Positions 59,672 to 64,000 of a stretch of 64,000 nucleotides of DNA are shown here, piece after piece; positions within the stretch are counted from its first letter, which is position 1, and the number at the start of each line of letters is the position of its first letter. The notes beneath the pieces were generated by a model. That model saw only the letters and a program-made list of their open reading frames with translations, had not been told where the DNA came from and did no database searches. The translations under genes were made by a program, and so were the position numbers. The DNA is from Kitasatospora sp. MAP12-44 (lineage in GTDB: Bacteria > Actinomycetota > Actinomycetes > Streptomycetales > Streptomycetaceae), in NCBI RefSeq assembly GCF_029892095.1, contig NZ_JARZAE010000004.1, forward strand, positions 1,612,001 through 1,676,000, in the 5' to 3' direction.

Positions 59672-60636
59672 CGGAACGCCACCTCGCCGGCCCCGGACGG
59701 CCCGACCTCAGCCGCCTCCGCCTGCCACGCGTACAGTCCCGCGCCCAGACAGCCGGCCTCGTCCCCCAGCGCGGCGCGCACCACGCGCGGACGCCGCTGG
59801 AAGGTCAGCCGCCGGGCCAGGCTCGCGCGCACCGGCGCCAGCAGCAACTCATCCGCCTCGGCGAGGCCGCCGCCGAGCACGATCAGCTCGGGGGCGAGCA
59901 GCGTGGTGGCGGTGGCGAGGGCCGCCGCCAGGGCCTCGGTCGCGCGCTCCCAGACGGCGCGGGCGTCGGCGTCGCCCTGCGCCAGCAGCGCCGCCACCTG
60001 GTCGGCGCCTTCGACGGCGCGCCCCGTGCGGGCGGTGTAGGCGGCGGCGACGGCCGTCGCGGAGGCCACGCTCTCCAGGCAGCCGCGCCCGCCGCAGCCG
60101 CACGGCGGGCCGTCCGGCTCGACCAGCAGGTGGCCCAACTCGCCTGCCCAGCCGCCGGCCCGGATCGGCCGGCCGTCGGCGATGACGGCGGCCGCGATGC
60201 CCGTTCCGATCGCCACGAAGAGCACGTCGCGCGCCCCGCGCGCGGCCCCGAGCTCGGCCTCGGCCCAGCCGCCGGCCCGTACGTCGTGGCCCAGGGTGAC
60301 CGGCAGCCCGGTGCGCTCCTGAAGCAGGTCGGCGAGCTGGAGGTCGCGCCAGCCAAGGTTGGCGGAGTAGACCGCGCGGGCCGGCTCCTCGTCGACGATA
60401 CCGGGGACCACGCACCCTGCGCGCTGGACCGTCAGCCCCAACTGCACTGCCTGCTCGGCGAGTTCGCGGACGGCGGCGGCGATCTCGGCGACCACCGCGG
60501 CGGGCCCGGCGCCGCGCGGGGTGGGGCGGCGCGCCGTCAGCAGCGGCCGCAGCGCGCGGTCGAGCAGCGCGCCCTTCATCCCGGTGCCGCCGACGTCCAA
60601 CGCGATCACGCACTCGTCGTGGGAGTCCTCACGCAT
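59668..60636 (-). CDS. ROK-family sugar kinase
   Basis: 322 residues from ATG 60636; GTG 60609 (VIALDVGGTGMKG) is an alternative start and the frame also runs upstream through the tandem repeats to 60771. ATP motif IALDVGGTGMKGALLD, catalytic GHDVRAGGWAEAELGAARGA region, and the ROK zinc motif PPCGCGGRGCLES with preceding GELGHLLVE (substrate Glu/His) are present. It should phosphorylate a hexose or N-acetylhexosamine; with the SIS gene, GalNAc or GlcNAc is likely. Confidence 0.9.
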   Translation of the reverse strand: MREDSHDECVIALDVGGTGMKGALLDRALRPLLTARRPTPRGAGPAAVVAEIAAAVRELAEQAVQLGLTVQRAGCVVPGIVDEEPARAVYSANLGWRDLQLADLLQERTGLPVTLGHDVRAGGWAEAELGAARGARDVLFVAIGTGIAAAVIADGRPIRAGGWAGELGHLLVEPDGPPCGCGGRGCLESVASATAVAAAYTARTGRAVEGADQVAALLAQGDADARAVWERATEALAAALATATTLLAPELIVLGGGLAEADELLLAPVRASLARRLTFQRRPRVVRAALGDEAGCLGAGLYAWQAEAAEVGPSGAGEVAFR

Positions 60637-60773
60637 AACGCGGGCAGCGCCCATCCCATCGTGCGAGCCTTCACGCACGATGGTTGGCATCCCCGTCCCG
60701 TCATGCGAGCCCTCACGCACGACGCGAGCCATCCCCACCCCATCACGAGAGCCCTCACGCACGACGTGCATCC
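60619..60773 (-). repeat. 42-bp tandem repeat, 3.7 copies
   Basis: Units at 60619-60660, 60661-60702, 60703-60744 and a partial 60745-60773. The unit at 60661 holds a perfect 8-bp inverted repeat ATCGTGCG-N8-CGCACGAT (60658-60681). The period is a multiple of three, so the frame stays open as a 14-residue repeat (VVREGSHDGxGMxx). It spans the SIS stop and the ROK start. Confidence 0.92.
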
Positions 60774-61729
60774 AGCACCACCGAGCGAGTGAGGTTGCGC
60801 GGACGGTCCGGGTCGTAGCCGCGCGCCTCGGCCACCGCGACCGCCAGGCGCTGGGCCCTCACCAGGTCGGCCAGCGGATCCAGGCCCTCGGCCGCATCAT
60901 GAGAATCGGCTATCAGGATGCCGCCGACCCGCGCGATGTCGTCGGCCAGCCCGACCGGCAGCGCGCCGAACATCCAGGCCACCCGCCCCGGTCCGGTGAT
61001 GCTGATCGGCCCGTGCCGGTACTCCATAGCCGGGTACGCCTCGGTCCATGCGCCGGCCGCCTCGCGCATCTTCAGCCCGGCCTCCAGCGCCAGTCCGTAC
61101 GTCCACCCGCTGCCGAGGAACGTGAACTGCTCGGCCTCGCGGACCGCCTCCGCCAGCGGCAGGGCGACGGCCCGTTCGGCGTCCTCCGCCGCTCGGGCGA
61201 TCGAGCGCACACCCACCGGCAGCGCGCCCTCCGCCTCCAGATGCGCCCGCAGCAGGGCGAGCACACTGGTGGCGAAGCGGGTCTGCACCACCGACTCCTC
61301 ATCCGCGAAGTCCAGCACCGCGACCTCGTCGGCGGCCGTCATGATCGGGGTCGCCGGGTCGGCGGTGATCGCGGCGGTGGACACCCCCGCGGCACGCGCC
61401 AGGCCCAGCAGCTCCAGCACCTCGGTCGTGGTGCCGGAGCGGGAGATGGCGAGGATCCGGTCGTAGTCGCGCGGCCCGGGGAACTCCGAGGCGGCGAAGG
61501 CGTCGGTGCGCCCGTGGCCGCCGCTCTCGCGCAGCGCCGCGTAGGCCTGCGCCATGAACCAGGAGGTGCCGCAGCCGACGACCGCGACCCGCTCGCCGCG
61601 ACCCGGCAGGGCGGCGGTGTGCTCGGCGAGCGAGGCGGCCGCCTGGCGCCAGCAGTCGGGCTGGGAGGCGATCTCAACGGACGTACGGGAGGGTGTGCGG
61701 GAGGGTCGGGAGGGTGTGGTGGTGGACAC
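60755..61729 (-). CDS. SIS-domain sugar isomerase/deaminase (AgaS-like)
   Basis: 324 residues from GTG 61729. Two SIS domains: the first with RVAVVGCGTSWFMAQAYAAL and RILAISRSGTTTEVLELLGLAR, the second with FTFLGSGWTYGLALEAGLKMRE and AYPAMEYRHGPISI, as in the isomerising half of GlmS and in AgaS. No GATase domain, so it is a catabolic isomerase/deaminase that acts on galactosamine- or glucosamine-6-P. The N-terminal 20 residues are Thr/Ser/Pro/Arg-rich. Its stop lies within the first unit of the 42-bp repeat. Confidence 0.9.
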   Translation of the reverse strand: MSTTTPSRPSRTPSRTSVEIASQPDCWRQAAASLAEHTAALPGRGERVAVVGCGTSWFMAQAYAALRESGGHGRTDAFAASEFPGPRDYDRILAISRSGTTTEVLELLGLARAAGVSTAAITADPATPIMTAADEVAVLDFADEESVVQTRFATSVLALLRAHLEAEGALPVGVRSIARAAEDAERAVALPLAEAVREAEQFTFLGSGWTYGLALEAGLKMREAAGAWTEAYPAMEYRHGPISITGPGRVAWMFGALPVGLADDIARVGGILIADSHDAAEGLDPLADLVRAQRLAVAVAEARGYDPDRPRNLTRSVVLDARRA

Positions 61730-61779
61730 GCGGATACTCCTTCGGGGCGGGATGAACAGGAACCGGCTTCCAGGGTCGG

Positions 61780-62625
61780 CTACTTGACCGATCCTGCGGT
61801 CAGTCCGGAGACCACCTGGCGCTCGATGAAGGCGAACAGCACGACCACCGGCACGATGGCGACGACCGAGCCGGCGAAGAGGTAGTTCCACTGGACGGTG
61901 TAGTCGCCGATGAAGCTGTTGATGCCGACCGTGAGCGGCTGGCTCTGCGGCACGGTCGACAGGGTCAGGCCCATCACGAACTCGTTCCACGCCGAGATGA
62001 AGGTGAAGATGACCGCGGTGACCACCCCCGGCATCGCCAGTGGCAGCACCACCCGGCGCAGCGAGCCGAACCGGCCCAGCCCGTCGATCATGGCTGCCTC
62101 CTCCAACTCCACCGGAATGGAGGAGATATAGGCGGTGAGGATCCAGATCGCGAACGCCAGGTTGAAGGCGGCGTTGCAAAGGACCAGCGTCCAGACCGAG
62201 TTGAGCATGTCGAGCTGGTAGAACTCACGGTACAGCCCGACCAGCAGCGAGGTCGGCTGGAACATCTGGGTGACCAGTACCAGCAGCAGGAAGAGCTTGC
62301 GCCCGCGGTACTTGATCCGAGCGGTGTAGTACGCGGCGGGCAGCGCGACCAGCAGCGCCAGCAGCGTCGAGCCGCCGGCGACCAGCAGGGTGACCCGCAG
62401 GTTGTCGCCGAGCGTCGAGTCGCGCCACACGTCGATGAAGTTGGACCAGGCGAAGTGGTGGGGCAGGTAGCTCGCGTCGCGCAGTTCGTCGGCGGGCCGC
62501 AGCGCGGTGATCACCATCTCGGCGTACGGCAGCAGGAAGACCACAGCCAGCAGCCAGGCGGTGGCCGCGACGACAACCGTGCGCGGACGCAAGCCGCGCC
62601 TTGGCGCAGTGATATGACGGCTCAT
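61780..62625 (-). CDS. Carbohydrate ABC transporter permease (MalG type)
   Basis: 281 residues, six helices. The N-terminus PRTVVVAATAWLLAVVFLLPYAEMVITAL and the EAA loop ELEEAAMIDGLGRFGSLRRVVLPLAMPG (E-A-A-x-x-D-G) are diagnostic for the second inner-membrane subunit of CUT1 sugar importers, with TVGINSFIGDYTVQWN near the end. Start shares one base with the preceding permease stop. No ATPase is in the operon segment seen; in Streptomyces a shared MsiK usually serves such importers. Confidence 0.93.
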   Translation of the reverse strand: MSRHITAPRRGLRPRTVVVAATAWLLAVVFLLPYAEMVITALRPADELRDASYLPHHFAWSNFIDVWRDSTLGDNLRVTLLVAGGSTLLALLVALPAAYYTARIKYRGRKLFLLLVLVTQMFQPTSLLVGLYREFYQLDMLNSVWTLVLCNAAFNLAFAIWILTAYISSIPVELEEAAMIDGLGRFGSLRRVVLPLAMPGVVTAVIFTFISAWNEFVMGLTLSTVPQSQPLTVGINSFIGDYTVQWNYLFAGSVVAIVPVVVLFAFIERQVVSGLTAGSVK

Positions 62626-63560
62626 CAGCTCTCGTCCTCGTTCCAGCGGCTGACCTTGAGGAAGACCAGCACCATCAGCACCACCAGCGCGAAGTTGACC
62701 ACCGACATCGCGGCGGACTCACCGATGTCGGTGTCCTTGAGCTGGTACATGAAGACCGTGGTGGTGGCCGTCTGGCTGCCGGGGCCGCCCTGCGTCATGC
62801 CCCAGATGACGGGGAAGGAGTTGAAGACGTTGATCAGGTTGATCACCACGCCGACCAGGAACGCCGGACGCAGCAGCGGCAGCGTGATCCGCAGGTAGGT
62901 CTGCCAGGTGGACGCGCCGTCGACCCGTGCGGCCTCGTAGACCTCGCCGGGGACGGTCTGCAGGCCGGCCAGCAACGTGTAGGTGGTGAAGGGCAGGGAG
63001 ACGAAGACGGCGACGAACATCATCCACGGCCAGGCGGTGGACGGGTTGCCGAGCCAGTCCTTGGGACCGTTGATCAGGCCGAGGTCGGTCATCGCGGTGT
63101 TCAGCACGCCGGCGGTCTGGTTGAGCATCCACTTGAAGCCGATGGCGGTCATCAGCACGGACGCCGCCCAGGGGGCGATCAGCGCCCAGCGGGTCAGCCG
63201 GCGGCCGGGGAACTCCTGGTTGAACAGCTGCGCGAGCGCCAGCGAGAGGACCATAGTCAGGCCTACGACGGCGACGGTCCAGATCACCGTGGAGAGCAGC
63301 ACATGGCCGAGGTCGGTCTCGGCGAAGAGCTTGCGGTACTTGTCCAGGCCGGCCGAGCCGCGGACGAACCCGCTGGTGCTGATCCGCAGGAAGGAGGTGT
63401 GGACCATCTCGTAGACGGGCCACAGGACCACGAGCACGATCAGCAGGACGGCCGGGGCTATCCAGGGCAGCGGACCGAGCCGGTCCAGGCCCGGGCGCCG
63501 GGTCGGCGGCTTGCCCCGGGGCGGCGCGGAGGCCTGCGGGGCGGTAGAGGTATGGGACAC
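62625..63560 (-). CDS. Carbohydrate ABC transporter permease (MalF type)
   Basis: 311 residues from GTG 63560; the open frame continues upstream only through the 15-bp repeats. Six helices with LPWIAPAVLLIVLVVLWPVYEMVHTSF first, and the EAA loop VYEAARVDGASTWQTYLRITLPLLRP, then NVFNSFPVIWGMTQGGP. It is the first permease of a CUT1 importer, co-transcribed with the binding protein before it and the MalG-like partner after it. Confidence 0.93.
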   Translation of the reverse strand: MSHTSTAPQASAPPRGKPPTRRPGLDRLGPLPWIAPAVLLIVLVVLWPVYEMVHTSFLRISTSGFVRGSAGLDKYRKLFAETDLGHVLLSTVIWTVAVVGLTMVLSLALAQLFNQEFPGRRLTRWALIAPWAASVLMTAIGFKWMLNQTAGVLNTAMTDLGLINGPKDWLGNPSTAWPWMMFVAVFVSLPFTTYTLLAGLQTVPGEVYEAARVDGASTWQTYLRITLPLLRPAFLVGVVINLINVFNSFPVIWGMTQGGPGSQTATTTVFMYQLKDTDIGESAAMSVVNFALVVLMVLVFLKVSRWNEDES

Positions 63561-63575
63561 GGGTGGTGCCTTCCG

Positions 63576-63650
63576 TGCGTGTGCGACGGCTGCGTAAACG
63601 ACAGCTGCGTGAGCGACAACTGTGTGAGCGACAGCTGTGTGAGCGAGTGG
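63576..63650 (-). repeat. 15-bp tandem repeat, five copies
   Basis: Five units (e.g. TGCGTGAGCGACAAC, TGTGTGAGCGACAGC) fill most of the gap between the binding-protein stop and the permease start. Period is a multiple of three, so an open frame (A-H-T-A-V) runs through it. Confidence 0.9.
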
Positions 63651-63687
63651 GCGGGAGGAGCGGACCCCCTCCCGCCCGCAAACACGG

Positions 63688-64000
63688 CTACTTGTTGGCG
63701 ACGGCGTCCTGCGCCTTCTTCTGCAGGTCGCCGAGGACCTTGGCCGGGTCGCCACTGACGGCGGTGCCGATGCTCTGCTTGATCTGCGCCGAGACTGCGT
63801 CCCACGTGGTGTCGCCCAGCGGGTAGAAGGAGGCCTGCGGCAGCAGCGCGAAGAACGGCTGCAGGTCCGCGTGCTTGCCGCTGCTGGTCATCGCCTGCAG
63901 GGTGTCCTGGGTGACCGGCATCAGGTTGTAGGTCTCGTCGAACTTCTGCGTGTTCTGCTCGGAGTACGCGAAGTCCAGGAACGCCTTGATCTGGTCCTTG
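63688..64000 (-). CDS. Extracellular sugar-binding protein (C-terminal part only)
   Basis: The last 103 residues are in the window, ending with TAG at 63688. KDQIKAFLDFAYSEQNTQKF, NLMPVTQDTLQAM and DTTWDAVSAQIKQSIGTAVSG are usual near the C-terminus of SBP_bac_1 lipoproteins of CUT1 importers. It leads the amino-sugar operon; its start is outside the window. Confidence 0.88.
   Translation of the reverse strand, partial: KDQIKAFLDFAYSEQNTQKFDETYNLMPVTQDTLQAMTSSGKHADLQPFFALLPQASFYPLGDTTWDAVSAQIKQSIGTAVSGDPAKVLGDLQKKAQDAVANK

Noticed and set aside
60619..60773. CRISPR array
   Set aside because: The units are contiguous direct repeats without unique spacers and there are no cas genes.

Overview
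The window is high-GC actinobacterial DNA with the gene density, GTG/TTG starts, rare TTA codons and family repertoire of a Streptomycetaceae genome (Streptomyces/Kitasatospora type). Typical markers are XRE-DUF5753 regulators with DUF397 partners, a PASTA protein, twin-arginine and Sec exported enzymes, many P450s and a HelD-type RNA polymerase motor. No rRNA, tRNA or CRISPR array was seen.

Layout. 1-9.7 kb: ordinary accessory genes (secreted SGNH hydrolase cut by the window edge, MDR oxidoreductase behind a palindromic operator, truncated ricin-lectin gene, RibD/DHFR-like reductase, PASTA protein, PadR regulator plus membrane partner, an XRE/DUF397 locus, an aminoglycoside phosphotransferase-like gene and a LuxR-type regulator with two TTA codons). 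9.9-22.5 kb: a complete methylthioadenosine/methionine salvage set (MtnA-Apt fusion, MtnB, MtnD, MtnC, MTA phosphorylase). It is interleaved with an AurF-type diiron N-oxygenase, a class I SAM-dependent enzyme, a Tat-exported flavin oxidase, a GATase, a LysE exporter and an amidinotransferase. I read this as a small biosynthetic locus that makes MTA as by-product and recycles it. 22.6-28.2 kb: GT2 and GT39 glycosyltransferases, a secreted copper-radical (galactose-oxidase-like) enzyme and an Excalibur-type secreted protein, ending in a perfect hairpin. 28.5-29.1 kb: scar of an IS200/IS605 element with both 5' ends deleted. 29.2-32.3 kb: a phosphopantetheinyl transferase and a helR-like gene preceded by a 19-bp rifamycin-associated element.

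32.3-57.5 kb: a large biosynthetic cluster. It holds an MFS transporter, three P450s, an alpha/beta hydrolase, a 29-residue acidic repeat peptide, a thioesterase and then a minus-strand operon of 13 mostly overlapping genes. The operon runs AMP-ligase, two ACPs, KS, half-KS, AMP-ligase, KS, hydroxymandelate synthase, PhyH dioxygenase, E1-alpha, E1-beta, DUF3050 oxygenase-like protein and a third AMP-ligase. Upstream lie an HpgT/PglE-type aminotransferase and, divergently, hydroxymandelate oxidase, an SGNH hydrolase and an O-methyltransferase. The HmaS/Hmo/HpgT trio makes (hydroxy)phenylglyoxylate and (hydroxy)phenylglycine in known pathways, but no NRPS is present here. The aryl unit is therefore probably handled by the ThDP enzyme, free ACPs and discrete ketosynthases, a combination I do not recognise as a described system. 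The hmaS frame is broken by one base in a G6 run.

57.6-64 kb: a small unknown protein, then a minus-strand amino-sugar operon (binding protein, two permeases, SIS isomerase, ROK kinase, PfkB kinase, class II aldolase) whose content matches galactosamine/N-acetylgalactosamine use. Three operon junctions in the window (mtnB-mtnD, SIS-ROK, binding protein-permease) carry short tandem repeat arrays, an unusual shared trait.
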